This document shows, piece by piece, positions 43,128 to 54,485 of a stretch of 64,000 bases of DNA (position 1 is the stretch's first letter; each line of letters begins with the position of its first letter). Under the pieces are notes generated by a model that saw only the letters and a list, made by a program, of their open reading frames with translations, had not been told where the DNA came from and ran no database searches. Where the stretch lies: positions 89,393,479-89,457,478 of the forward strand of contig CM067445.1 of the NCBI GenBank assembly GCA_034508935.3, in the 5' to 3' direction. Source of the stretch: Berghia stephanieae. Taxonomy: Eukaryota > Mollusca > Gastropoda > Nudibranchia > Aeolidiidae. A program made the position numbers and the translations under genes.

Positions 43128-43489
43128 TATTTATTTATTTTTTCAGGTCAATCTGGGGAAAAAAAATTTATTTTGTCGGAGAAGAAAGTATAGATAATGT
43201 CCTCTCGTCTTCCTTGTCTCCTCTAACAGCCTTTGACTCAATCTTGGTGTTAGTGCCCAATGCCCTAGTATGGTTTCTTTTATCTGGTTCTAGCCTTAAT
43301 CAGGTTTCTTTAACTTTGTTAGGCCGTATGTGCCCGTCTATTTTTAATACATATTCTTTTTTTTCAACTTGAGACTAGCCTACAACTTTGGACTTTCCAT
43401 GTTATCTTCACAAAGAATCTTTATGTAAACATTATTTGACTTGGTTATTTTTCCTCATTTGTGGTTTTAATTCATTCTATAATGTAAAT

Positions 43490-43665
43490 GTTGCTGTAAA
43501 TGTTGTTTATTCACCTTAACTACGCCACTACCACATCATCCCATTCATCTGTGGTGTTTCATTCATCCTGTTTTGTTGATAAAGGGGAAACCCGAAACGT
43601 TCATTTGATCTGTTTTTGTAATTAAATTGAATCTTACATTCAACTTCACATTATTATTTAATTTA
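43490..43665 (+). repeat. dispersed repeat with CCGAAACGTT motif
   Basis: Forward partner of 26400-26600, with ttgataaaggggaaaccc followed by GAAACGTTC. Confidence 0.5.
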
Positions 43666-43815
43666 TTCTATGAAAAATAACTTAATTTAAACACCATTTC
43701 AGGGTGATGATTCACCGTCAAGATAGAATAATTGAACAAGCAGTTTTATCGATGGCGTTGAGTGAGATGACTTCATTTATTGTCCAAATCCCAATTTTCA
43801 GGATATTTTGAGAAT

Positions 43816-44062
43816 GTGACTTATATTCTCAAAACGGTATTATGTCGCCTGTGAGCTTGGAACCAATATGTGCTTTATATAGTAGAAATAATAAACCCAA
43901 AAAGTATATGAGATTGTAAGTTGTTGACACTCAAGGAAACGGTGTATACGGTATTGTCCTCAATAAGACATCACATTAATCCGAATATCCTGTTTTGACT
44001 TTAAAGTGCATTTTTATTATGAAATATTCACGACATAATACCGTTTTGTAGCGATGGGTCAC
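43816..44062. mobile_element. MITE-1, old copy
   Basis: gtgacttatattctcaaaac and ataccgttttgtagcgatgg ends are recognisable, and the interior is strongly diverged. Confidence 0.7.
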
Positions 44063-44229
44063 ACATGTGCTTGACTAATACAAACATTTCATACCCACTC
44101 ATAAATATCATTCGTGAATTTACATTTTATATTCTGCATAGGATTAGCCGATATTGCGAGAGTTCATATTACGCAGAAAGCGTCCGTAAAGTGAGATGGA
44201 TGAAAACCAACATGCTCTATCTTAGTCAC

Positions 44230-44354
44230 AGGTCTGATGGCCCAAAGTGTTGTGGGCTTATTATCGTAATGGAACCTCTCAAACCGATAACAATGTTGTC
44301 CATTACAACAATGTTAAATCAAAGCCATAATTGCTTTTGATTATCATCAGACCT
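44230..44354. repeat. REP-8 copy
   Basis: Inverted tips caggtctgat and atcagacctt; the inside shares ttacaacaatgttaaatcaa with 47142-47270. Confidence 0.6.
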
Positions 44355-44779
44355 TAACTCACTCAATCCTAACATCGACTACATCCGTAGTTTACCCGAG
44401 TTACTTTTACCCCATGACTATTTATTACACTTTTCTGAGACAAATTATAGGCGTAGTATCAAAGCTGATGTTTTTTTAGTTTTTACATGTTAATGTTAGT
44501 TGAATAAACCACTCTATGTACATGCTTATTTTTAATATATTTTTTTTCCAATTTTGAAAAGTAGCAAAAAATCTCTAGGATTGAGTGATTTAATGAATAC
44601 GGAATAGATTCCATTAGATGTATAATTATAATTACATCTATCTAGCTGGTTTACTAAGAAATATGGTGAATTATTTGATGTGTTTGTTACAAGGAAATAG
44701 ATACAGCTTTTGATATGTAATGGTGTTGACATGGTGTGATGAAGCGAATCGTTCGATTTGTTTGGCAGTGTGCAATATA
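44355..44779. other. no gene seen
   Basis: AT-rich; taggattgagtga occurs twice. Confidence 0.35.
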
Positions 44780-44888
44780 AGGGGGCAGCGTTGCTCAGCT
44801 GTATGATCTTTGCTTCTTATCCCAAAAGGTAGCGAGTTCAACTGCCCAAATTGCCCCTGCCTTGGGGATGAATAAAGGCATTTTCTGT
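44780..44888 (+). mobile_element. SINE-B, internally deleted
   Basis: Head gcagcgttgctcagctgta and gcgagttcaactgccc joined to the 3' end ggggatgaataaaggca; the middle is missing. Confidence 0.65.
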
Positions 44889-45004
44889 TTTCACATAACT
44901 AGGTCTTTATATGAATATCATATTTGTGAACTTAGGAGGCGATGGATCACAGATGTAGTCTAGTAATAAAACAAAAATGAATAGAACGGCTTCAAAAATG
45001 AACA

Positions 45005-45060
45005 TAATATCAAACACGGAACGTTTCGGACTCAAAACCCTTCTTCAGCCAACAACACAA
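45005..45060 (-). ncRNA. hammerhead-like motif (Penelope-type)
   Basis: The minus strand reads ggCTGAAGAAGGG, then ttttgagtcc, then GAAACGTTCC. CTGAAGA matches the hammerhead CUGANGA box and GAAAC the second core box, with a short GGG/TCC stem between. No clear third stem or cleavage triplet is evident, so catalytic activity is doubtful. Confidence 0.3.
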
Positions 45061-45658
45061 AATAATAAAGACGTACATGCATTACTAAATTCCAGATAGA
45101 CGAAAGATGTTCATTATTATTTATTACTATTCACAGTCTAGAGGTTCTAGCAGCTTAGTATCGCGTTGGAATATAATATAATGAGAATATTATTTTTTAA
45201 AAACGCCAATATTCCGCTAAAGTAATCAGTGACGCTTTATAAGCTACAATCCTAACACTAACATTTAAAACGAATAAACGAAATTTATCAAAATAAATCC
45301 CATTTGCTTAATGTGATAAGAATATATAAATAATTCCTTTTTTGTCTCTAAATGGTATCATAACATCAAAGACTCCAATAACTTATACATCTACATCTGA
45401 GGGAATTAAATCCATAAAATACTTGGTCGGGATTTCCGTTCCTCAAGGAAAAAATGTAAATAAACATAATATTTTAAAATTCCTATTTTTTTTAAAAAGT
45501 CGTTTTATCCCCAGTCTAGGCAGCTGATTTTTAGGTGTTTATTTTAAAATTGTATTTGGTTTTGCATATTTATCTGTTTCGTCCGACAGATTTTTTTAGA
45601 TCTGTATCTTACACTGGCTCCCCCTAATTTGTCATTTTATTCATTTTCTATCATCTGT
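45061..45658. other. no gene seen
   Basis: AT-rich; no supported feature. Confidence 0.35.
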
Positions 45659-45912
45659 TTAACCCTCTCCTTACTCGCCATTTTCAGGATTTTCCCCAAA
45701 ACTTTACACCCAACTAACACAAACATAGATTTTTTAACACAATCGCAGTAACGTTCTTGCCATACATAATTTCTTTAGCAAAACATGCTCTACAACACAC
45801 TGTTCATTTTCTATAAATTTTATGGTGTACAAAAGAAATTTGAATAAGAAAAAGTTTGGTTGTATCGTAACGAATGTGACGATTTTCCTATAGTTGGTAA
45901 GTAGAGGGTCAA
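45659..45912. mobile_element. MITE-2 copy, near intact
   Basis: TTAA-CCCTCTCCTTACTCGCC at the left and GTTGGTAAGTAGAGGG at the right; the right TTAA is changed to TCAA. Confidence 0.85.
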
Positions 45913-46830
45913 ATATACAAAGTAATGTTGCATTATTTCAGCATAATTTTGGTCATAAACAACTTTTAGATCAGTCTCTGGTTACGTTAATACCTAAATA
46001 TTTTTACCAATATTCTAAAGAACTCATTTATCCAACGTACAGTCAGAAAATGTAATGGATTTGATTTTAATACACAAATAAGTCTCAATCAATGAAATAT
46101 TTCAAAATGACTCTTATTAGAGAAGACACTAACTTAAAGTGAATATACCACGACTGAGATTTGCCTGCCCATATATTTATGATGCTTATGATCAGCATGT
46201 GTACAATGAAAATATATTCCTCGTGCACAAACTGGCCTTTTGTTGTATAATATAAGATAGTTAGGCGAGGATAGAAAATTGGGACGAAGCCTCCCGACTA
46301 AGAGGCAAAAGGAGCTAAGTCAACAAGTCAAAGTCGTATTATCCATACATAAATCTAATATTTTCTTTCGTTTGTAGTTCCTATTATATATTTTATACCA
46401 GCATATTATATGACAGTTACTGATCTTTTGTAATCCTTCATGATTATGATATGACACGAAAAGAACAACAGGGTTTTTAAAGGTCATTTAAGTTGACTGT
46501 GTATCCCTTGATGAATATGATATGATATTATGATGTTATTATGATGATAACAAATTCCCGGATAAAGCCCGGACCGTCGATTCTGAAGGACTGGAGAGAC
46601 TACGTCAAATAACGAAATAGGCAGACGGATCATGCCAAGACCTGACACGAGACGAGACCATCGATAATCAATGAACGGTATCAGTGCGCATTTGGGATTA
46701 TAACAAAACTATTGATTTTTAGATTTTCCTGCCTGCATCACGAGACCATCTCCAGTATCTTCAGCACTCAACTATTATATAGAGCCCCAGAACGTTACGT
46801 TATAATCTAAACTTCCTTTTTTGTCGAGCC
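45913..46830. other. no gene seen
   Basis: Unique AT-rich sequence with short tatgat repeats near 46510-46550. Confidence 0.35.
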
Positions 46831-47073
46831 TTAACCCTCTCCCTACCACCTACAGCAAAATCGTCACATTTGTTTCGGCACAATATACACTTTTCTTATT
46901 CAGATTTATTTTACACATCACAAACTTTGAAGAATGGTCTTTGTTTAACTAATAAGAACATAAAGTTGTTTTGTAGAGAGATTGTTTGATTTTTTAAAAA
47001 TAATTTTTTCTGCTGGGTAAGTCTGCCATTGTGGGAAAATACTGAAAATGATCGGTAAGGAGAGATAGTTTAT
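46831..47073. mobile_element. MITE-2, diverged reverse copy
   Basis: TTAA-CCCTCTCCCTACCACC, aaaatcgtcacatttg, and atcggtaaggagagat at the far end. Confidence 0.75.
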
Positions 47074-47141
47074 GTGGCCTAAATAATCAAAATGATTTAA
47101 ATCGAAATAACGAAGGTTTAAATCCGGCGTGTACTTAATCG

Positions 47142-47270
47142 CAGGTCTGATAACCCAAATTGTTTTGGGCCCATTGTTGTAAAGGAAATACTCTCATATC
47201 AGCACAGAATAATGTCCATTGCATCAATGTTAAATCAAACCTATAATTGCTTTTCGGTTATCAGAACTGC
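47142..47270. repeat. REP-8 copy
   Basis: caggtctgataacccaa at the left and ggttatcagaa at the right form short inverted ends. Confidence 0.6.
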
Positions 47271-47630
47271 TAATGTGTGCAACTTGTTTAAATCTTTTTG
47301 GTGAAATGTTCTTTTTCTATTATTGTATCACATGCGGAAATTGAAGCGAAAGAGACGCAATTGGAACAACTGATATAATATGAGGTTGTATCAAATTGTC
47401 CTTTTCGTAAGATTCGCCACAAAAATGCTCCAAAACTAAGTCATTAAAAAAGTTTATGAAATAAAAAATAGTTTCCATCATTTACTCTCGGTATTCAGTG
47501 ACAAAAAACAAACCAATAAAATGTGAGGAACTGGAGTCAAAATTAGCATAGTTAAAGCTGTTGATTGCGTCGAAAACGTGGAGAATGTGAATCGAATGTG
47601 TCCGCACTTTGTTGAACTTTTGATAAACTA

Positions 47631-47820
47631 TAGATAGTATGCGTTTGGCTAAGAAGCTCATAACATTGCCATCCGGAATTATATCGGACCAACACACAAA
47701 ACTGTGTGTATCCATGAAGGTTTATAGTCAGGTTAATACAGTTCAGTGAGCATTACTCATAAACGCGGATGGCAAAAAGCAATAACAAAGACCTGAGTGA
47801 CGTCATCTTCGAACTATCTA
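47631..47820 (+). mobile_element. MITE-3, complete
   Basis: TAGATAGTATGCGTTTGGC to CGAACTATCTA. Confidence 0.88.
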
Positions 47821-48010
47821 TAGATAGTATGCGCTTGGCTAAGAAGCTCATAACATTGCCATCCGGAAGTATAACGGAACAACATACAAAACTATGTGTA
47901 ACCATGAACGTTTATAGTATGGATAATGCAGTTAAGTGAGCGTGACTCATAAACGCGGATGGCAAAAACCAATAACCAAGACATGAGTGACGTCAACTTC
48001 AAAATATCTA
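47821..48010 (+). mobile_element. MITE-3, complete, exactly head-to-tail
   Basis: Starts on the base after the previous copy ends; the junction is CTATCTA|TAGATAG. Confidence 0.88.
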
Positions 48011-48114
48011 TTTCTGCTATTCTGCTACTATTGGTGCTAGACGGCCAGTTTTCGCGTTATTGTTAATTATTCAACACAGAGAAACTAATGGAAATGATTC
48101 TTTCCCATAATACG

Positions 48115-48408
48115 ATTCAATAGTCTGATGTCACGCCGCCGGCAACGGCGGCCATCTTGGTTCTAAACAAAGAAAATCATTACTTTTTATTCTTCAAGCT
48201 GGCTAGAACTTTTCATATGTCTTGTGATCAGAATGTGTAAAAGTCACAACATGATCAAATTTATGTTGTTTTCTTTCCTCTGGATACCCTTTATGCTCGC
48301 CGGAGAAATATTTCATACGGGCGTCCGCCATTGTTCCGATAGTTTAGAGCCAGTGTTACTAAGTTACCATACGTCATAAGGAAGGAAGTGACGTTACGAC
48401 TGTTGAAG
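48115..48408 (-). mobile_element. MITE-5 copy
   Basis: ATTCAATAGTCTGATGTCAC at the left and GTGACGTTACGACTGTTGAA at the right, with gccattgttccgatag inside. Confidence 0.88.
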
Positions 48409-48435
48409 AGTATTTTAAACATAACTTAACATTGG

Positions 48436-48600
48436 CGAATTTTGGTGGCAAGTATGACGAAGGCACGAGGCAAACCAAGGAAGTCCTGGATAGGAAATGT
48501 GGAGGCAAAAACTGGCAAGAAGATAATCGACTGCTCGGTAATGGCCCTTGAGCGTGAAGAATGGCGTTCCATGATATTCAACATCTGTAGGGAGACGGAA
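48436..48600 (+). mobile_element. non-LTR retrotransposon C-terminal scrap
   Basis: The frame reads ARGKPRKSWIGNVEA and ALEREEWRSMIFNI, the usual C-terminal signature of RTE-like LINE proteins (GRPRK.W followed by a RDR.EWR motif). It differs clearly from both other RTE copies here, so it is another subfamily. Confidence 0.6.
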
Positions 48601-48607
48601 CTCCTGT

Positions 48608-48754
48608 TGTATGACATTCGCTTTCGGATCGGACGGTTCTGGGTTCAAGCCTCGCTCGGCGTATAGTCGAGTCCTTGGAAAATGCTCTTTACTCATATTC
48701 TCTCATCGTACTCAGGTGTAAAATGAATACCTCGCTGTGAAGTGCGTTGCCTCT
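48608..48754 (+). mobile_element. SINE-A fragment
   Basis: From gacattcgctttcggatcgg to cgttgcctct, cut at an (AT)n tract. Confidence 0.75.
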
Positions 48755-48770
48755 TATATATATATATATG

Positions 48771-48831
<61 letters not shown>
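48755..48831. repeat. (AT)n microsatellite
   Basis: AT repeat with two GT steps near the start. Confidence 0.95.
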
Positions 48832-48833
<2 letters not shown>

Positions 48834-49071
48834 GGATGATTATTTACTATAATGATAATCCTCTATTTCATAATAAAAATAGAAATAAGCCGCTTTTGTT
48901 GGAAATAAAAATAGTTCTATCGGTATTTAACACATATGGAAATAAAACGGTTTGATCAAAGGCAGAATAGATATCTATCTTCAAACATAAGCCGGTTTAA
49001 ACGACCTTGAACTTGTCACAATTCTTTAAAATCTAGACCCTAAGGAAGTTTTAATTATGAGACGATTTAAT

Positions 49072-49230
49072 AGTCGTGAGCCACAATAATAAAATTGCAT
49101 TATGCCGGGGTGATAAATATGTTAAATACTAAAGATATAGTCACGATTAGGACGCTCAGATTAAGTTAATATGCTTTATTGTGGAAAATGTATGATCGTT
49201 GCACAAAATGACAAAATAAACAAATATTTC
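49072..49230. mobile_element. MITE-1, very diverged
   Basis: gtgagccacaataataaaat and attatgccggggtgat recall the MITE-1 left end, then ttaatatgctttattgtgg; no right end. Confidence 0.35.
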
Positions 49231-49231
49231 T

Positions 49232-49533
49232 GGTTATGGGGTCTAGTGGTTTGACACTCTTCTGTGGATCGGGAGGCCATAGGTTCGAGTCCCGTTTTCA
49301 GCGGTGCTTAGTTGAGTCGTTTGAAAAGGCTCTTCACTCACATTCTCTCACCGTACCCAGGAGTACAATGCGTACGTGCCGTTAAAAGCGTTGTGGGGTT
49401 GGGGGAAAAATTAACACCGCATAAAAGGTGTCATGCCTCGTATTACATATACTATATACATATTAAGTGTTGGTGTTGGCCAGGGACCCCTTGTTAAGCA
49501 CATTGAGCACTTTTTGTGGGTATCGATGCTCAA
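49232..49533 (+). mobile_element. SINE-A, diverged full-length copy
   Basis: Head ggggtctagtggtttgac and taggttcgagtcc; tail ccagggaccccttgttaagc. Confidence 0.75.
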
Positions 49534-49601
49534 GTTTAAATAAATCTGACATTTACGGTCATTTTAAATTGAAAAAAACCCCACCCCTTTCGTATCTGAA
49601 T

Positions 49602-49602
49602 C

Positions 49603-49696
<94 letters not shown>

Positions 49697-49710
49697 TATA
49701 TATATATATA
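49602..49710. repeat. (AAT)n then (AT)n microsatellite
   Basis: About 31 AAT units followed by a short AT run. Confidence 0.95.
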
Positions 49711-49955
49711 CTTTATTCATCCAAAGAAAATGAAAATTCGTTTACAGACGTGGCATGCATAAAAAAATGGCCATCTCACTTCTTGTTTAAAAACAGTTTA
49801 CTCGCCAAAATGAAATGGCCAGCGATCTAGTCATAATGGTTGAGATGGGTTTCAATAATAGCTGAGTCGAGAAATTTTACGAGCTCATATGCCACACCAG
49901 CAGTAATTTGGAAGCTGTGTCTCTTTTATATGTAAAAGAGAATTTTGCAATAGGG

Positions 49956-50261
49956 TTCAACAGTCGTGACGTCACTTCCCTCGTAATGACGCATAGTAAC
50001 TTAGTAACTGGCTCTAAACTATCGGAACATTGGCGGATGCCCTTATGAAATACTTCTCCAACGAGCATAAAAGTGTATCAAGAGGTGAAAAACTTATAAA
50101 TTTGATCATGTTTTATGTTTCATGACTTTTATACGTTCTGATCACATAACATATGAAAAAAAGTATAGCCAGCATGAAGAATAAAAAGTAAAAAGTACCG
50201 ATTTTCTTTGTTTAGAACCAAGCTGCTCTTTGCTGGGTGGACGTGACGTCAGACTATTGAA
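49956..50261 (+). mobile_element. MITE-5 copy
   Basis: TTCAACAGTCGTGACGTCAC and GTGACGTCAGACTATTGAA ends, the best-matched inverted repeat pair of the family here. Confidence 0.88.
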
Positions 50262-50771
50262 TCTTATTGACGAGCGCACTCCACCAAAACGTAGCAATTG
50301 TTATGGTCGATTTAATACCACAGGAAAAGAGATAAACCACCCCCGACTTATTGGGCTATATGAAAGAGAGGGAAAGAATATGTTTGTCGAACACCAGTAT
50401 CAACACCATTAATATTATATAAAAACAATGACAAAACAGTTGCTAGACAGTTCAATTCATTGTGTTTCTTCAGTATATTTCACCGATAAGCTAGACGTCT
50501 AGATCAAACAAGAAAATTTGCAATCAAACAAGACTCAAAAATATCCAACAAACCTATTATGAATAAAACTATCCTGGTGATAAAAGTGTTTCGCAAGACC
50601 AGTAAACGTACGACCATACTTCATTATGCGAGTCAAATAAACCATATTGATGCTGTCTGGATTTTTATAATAGAGACACTCGTAAAACATAAAAATATAA
50701 ACTCTATGGCAACATTGATGAAGTCGCCCACAATTTGATTGCGGTCTTCAGACTTGTATATTTTCTACGTA
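50262..50771. other. no gene seen
   Basis: Unique AT-rich sequence. Confidence 0.35.
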
Positions 50772-51276
50772 GGTATAGACAGTATGCGCTTGGCTTAGAA
50801 GCTCACAACATTGCTATCCGGAAGTATAACGGACCAAACACAAAAACTATGTGTCACCATGAACGTTTATAGTCTGGATAATACCGTTAAAGTGCAGCTA
50901 TGTGGTCTAGTGGTATGACACTCGCTTTCGGATCGGAAGGTCCTGGGTTCGAGCCTTGCGCTCGGCGCATAGTTGACTCCATGGAAAAGGCTCTTTACTC
51001 ACATTCTCTCACTGTACTCAGGTGTAAAATGAGTACCTGGCCGGTAACAGCGTTGTCTTTGTCCGAAAAATTGTAATATCGCCTAACAGGCGTCATGTCC
51101 CGTCCTACATGTTAAATGTTGCTGTTTACCAGGGACCCCTTGTAAAGCGTTTTGAGCACATTTCAGTGGATATTGCGCTATATAAAGCTCAATCTAAAAG
51201 TGAAAATTATTCAAAAACGTGGGTGGCAAAAAAAAACAATAACAAAGACCCGAGTGACGTCAACTTCATTCTATCT
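50772..51276 (+). mobile_element. MITE-3 interrupted by SINE-A
   Basis: Left half 50772-50894 and right half 51197-51276. AAAGTG is duplicated on both sides of the SINE (50889-50894 and 51197-51202). Confidence 0.85.
50895..51196 (+). mobile_element. SINE-A, full length, nested in MITE-3
   Basis: Complete from cagctatgtggtctagtgg to gctatataaagctc, with a 6-bp target duplication. Confidence 0.88.
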
Positions 51277-51467
51277 ATAGACAGAATGCGCTTGGCCAAG
51301 GAGTTCACAACATTGCCATCCGGAAGTATAAACGGACCAACACACAAACTCTGTGTAACCATGAACTTTTATAGTCTGGTTAATACAGTTTAGTGAGAAC
51401 AACTCACAAACGCGGATGGCAAAAACAATAACAAAGGCCTGAGTGACGTCATCTTCGAACTATCTAT
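51277..51467 (+). mobile_element. MITE-3, complete, head-to-tail with the previous copy
   Basis: TAGACAGAATGCGCTTGGCC to CGAACTATCTA. Confidence 0.87.
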
Positions 51468-51585
51468 AGTGAGAAAAATGTATACGGTTTCTTACTGTGC
51501 ATTGTTAACGCTTAAATTCTCTCTCAGCATCTGGTTAACTCGACATGTTTATTGATGCTATGCGTTTATGTGAAATGCTCACATT

Positions 51586-51884
51586 GTGCGGCTTTGTGGT
51601 CTAGTGGTATAACGCTCGCTTTCGGATCGGAAGGTCCTCGGTTCGAGCCTCGCTCGGCGCATAGTTGAGTCCTTGGAGAAGGCTCTTAACTAACATTCTC
51701 TCACCGTACTCAGGTGTAAAATGAGTATCTGGCCGTTGACAGCGTTGTCTCTGTCCGAAAATATTGTAACATTGCTTAACAGGCGTCATGTCCCGTCCTA
51801 AATGTTAAAGGTTGCTGTTGGCCAGGGGCCCCTTGTAAAGCGCTTTGGGCAAGTTTAGTTGATATCGCGCGAAATAAAAGCTCA
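51586..51884 (+). mobile_element. SINE-A, full length
   Basis: gtgcggctttgtggtctag head; tail gggcaagtttagttgatat. Confidence 0.87.
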
Positions 51885-52320
51885 ATTATTCGCCTACGAG
51901 ATTAGACATGACAACACACAAAACTGTTTTGTTACTTTTAATGGTTGTAGTCGGATTTATATATAACTTATTGAGAACCAACCACCCACTAACAGGCGGT
52001 CTTAAAATAATGACAAAGAGATTTGAGAGTTACGTCAACTTTGTTCCTTCTATAAGGAGTACTAATCAATAGGTGTAATCAGCTACATACCTTGACTATA
52101 TGAAACATTATGACAAGACATTTCACCTGTGTGGATTCCGGTTGATCTTGTCCAGCAAGACTAATTACATGCATTTCATTCCTAGATACCTCGAATTTGC
52201 TATTTTCTGAAAGAAACGCACGCATCGACCTTCTATCACTCGATACCCTCTATCTGATTTCTAACTCATCAGTCTGCCAATTAATTCTAGTTCGCGTCTT
52301 TAGGGCAGAGAAGCGATGAC
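51885..52320. other. no gene seen
   Basis: Unique; nothing recognised. Confidence 0.35.
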
Positions 52321-52463
52321 GTACCTTCTACTTTTCCGGTTCCCAAATTCTCGGAAGTATTATTTAACCAGTGCTTCGGAACACTAATATGATTACTAGT
52401 GTTCCGAAGCACTGGTTAAATACACACTTCCGAGGATTTGGGAACTGGAAAAGTAGAAGGTAC
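52321..52463. repeat. near-perfect palindrome, about 66-bp arms
   Basis: The left arm begins GTACCTTCTACTTTTCC and the right arm ends GGAAAAGTAGAAGGTAC. The middle arms contain taaccagtgcttcggaacac and its complement, and the loop is about 10 bp. A foldback element or snap-back insertion. Confidence 0.85.
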
Positions 52464-52651
52464 ATAAGTGTTACATAATGAATCATAAAGTGGAATAACT
52501 ATTTTAGTAGCAGGGTGTATAGGCAGATTATTATGAACACGGGACGTAAAAGAGCGAAGATGGATTATTTTCTTTATTGACGTCCAGCATGTATTTAGAC
52601 TAAAACCTAAGAAACCCTCACTCACTCTGAAACCCGGAAGATCAATTGCAC

Positions 52652-52951
52652 AAGGCTATGTGGTCTAATGGTATGACACTCGCTTTCGGATCGGAAAGTC
52701 ATGGGTTCGAGCCTCACTCGGTGCACAGTTGAGTCCTTAGAGAAGGCTCTTTACTCACATTCTCTCACCGTACTCAGGTGTAAAATGAGTACCTGGCCTT
52801 TAACAGCGTTGTCTCTGTCCGAAAAATATTGTAATATCGCCTAACAGGCGTCATGTCCCGTCCTACATGTTAAATGTTGCTGTTGGGCAGTGACCCCTTG
52901 TAAAGCGCGTTGAACACGTTTAGTGGATATTGCGCTATATAAAAGCTCACC
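52652..52951 (+). mobile_element. SINE-A, full length, adjoining a LINE fragment
   Basis: Head ggctatgtggtctaatgg and the normal tail ttgcgctatataaaagctca, about 15 bp before LINE sequence starts. Confidence 0.86.
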
Positions 52952-52966
52952 TTTAAAAAATGTTTC

Positions 52967-53711
52967 AAAAGAAAATTTACAATTACTCCTTGATAAAGTA
53001 GTTACAGAGAGTGAACGTATGGGTTTATCTTTAAATGTAAAAGACAGAATGCATGATTGTATCAAGGAGAGAAAGAAATCCAATATGTAACGTAATAAGC
53101 AAAGGAGAAACTATAAAACAAGTTTAAACATTTAAATATCTTGGATACATAATAACTTCAGATATAGCACATAAATAAAACGAAGAATTGCAATAGCTAA
53201 AGATAGTTTTAATAAAATGAGTCTAATTTTCAAAAACCACAATATCCCAATGACAACAAAACTCGGGGTTTTGAAGGCCTATGTATGGTCAGTATTATTA
53301 TATGGCTGTGAAAGTTGGACAATTACAGAAGGCATTAGAAAGAAACTGGAGGCATCAGAAATGTGGTTCTTTAGAAGGATGTTAAGAATCTCATGGACAG
53401 CGAAGAAAACTAATGAAGAAATATTAGAGCAAGCTGAAACTAAAAGATTACTAATTCGTGCAATAAGAAAAAGACATAGGCAATTTTTAGGGAACCTTAA
53501 TCGGCATAAATGTATTGAACATCTTGCTCTCACAGGAAAGATAGAAGGTAAAAAGATTAAAGGTAGACCAAGAAAAACATAATTGAATAGTTTGAACAGC
53601 TTGGTGACAAAGAAAGAGGAGAGTAATATTAGCTTTCTCAGGTTATCTGATCAGAGAGATGAATGGCGTACCGTGATCACCGATGTCTGGCACAGACTTG
53701 GTACTTGAAGA
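52967..53711 (+). mobile_element. RTE LINE, 5'-truncated C-terminal part
   Basis: The translation resembles the C-terminal third of the LINE at 30-33 kb. The first 240 bp (ENLQLLLDKVV, ERMGLSLN) are broken by stops and shifts. 53217-53582 is open (LLYGCESWTITEGIRKKLEA, then LALTGKIEGKKIKGRPRKT). The tail gives SDQRDEWRTVITDVWHRLGT and stop. It differs from the intact element by many residues, so it is a second subfamily. Confidence 0.85.
53217..53582 (+). pseudogene. RTE LINE protein remnant
   Basis: 121-codon open stretch of the truncated LINE. It lacks endonuclease and reverse transcriptase motifs, so it is non-functional. Confidence 0.8.
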
Positions 53712-54485
53712 AGAAGAATGTACCATGATCACCGATGTCTGGCACAGACTTGGTACTTGAAGAAGAATGTACCATGATCACCGATCTCTGGCACAGACTT
53801 GGTACTTGAAGAAGAAGAATGTACCATGATCACCGATGTCTGGCACAGACTTGGTACTTGAAGAAGAAGAATGTACCATGATCACCGATGTCTGGCACAG
53901 ACTTGGTACTTGAAGAAGAATGTACCATGATCACCGATGTCTGGCACAGACTTGGTACTTGAAGAAGAATGTACCATGATCACCGATGTCTGGCACAGAC
54001 TTGGTACTTGAAGAAGAATGTACCATGATCACCGATGGCTGGCACAGACTTGGTACTTGAAGAAGAAGAATGTACCATGATCACCGATGTCTGGCACAGA
54101 CTTGGTACTTGAAGAAGAATGTACCATGATCACCGATGTCTGGCACAGACTTGGTACTTGAAGAAGAATGTACCATGATCACCGATGGCTGGCACAGACT
54201 TGGTACTTGAAGAAGAAGAATGTACCATGATCACCGATGTCTGGCACAGACTTGGTACTTGAAGAAGAATGTACCATGATCACCGATGTCTGGCACAGAC
54301 TTGGTACTTGAAGAAGAAGAATGTACCATGATCACCGATGTCTGGCACAGACTTGGTACTTGAAGAAGAAGAATGTACCATGATCACCGATGTCTGGCAC
54401 AGACTTGGTACTTGAAGAAGAAGAATGTACCATGATCACCGATGTCTGGCACAGACTTGGTACTTGAAGAAGAAGAATGTACCTC
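53712..54485 (+). repeat. satellite of about 15 units made from the LINE 3' end
   Basis: Units of 48 or 51 bp: gtaccatgatcaccgatg, tctggcacagacttggtac, ttgaagaagaa(gaa)t. The unit is the last 15 or so codons, stop and GAA tail of the LINE just upstream. Length differences come from two or three GAA steps. A ggct variant recurs every third unit (7th and 10th), a hint of higher-order amplification. Confidence 0.95.

Noticed and set aside
42829-43372. Open frames over SINE-A and its flank
   Set aside because: SINE sequence read in frame by chance; the same body in other copies is interrupted.
53712-54485. CRISPR-like array appearance
   Set aside because: Units are directly contiguous without variable spacers and derive from a LINE 3' end in a eukaryotic sequence.
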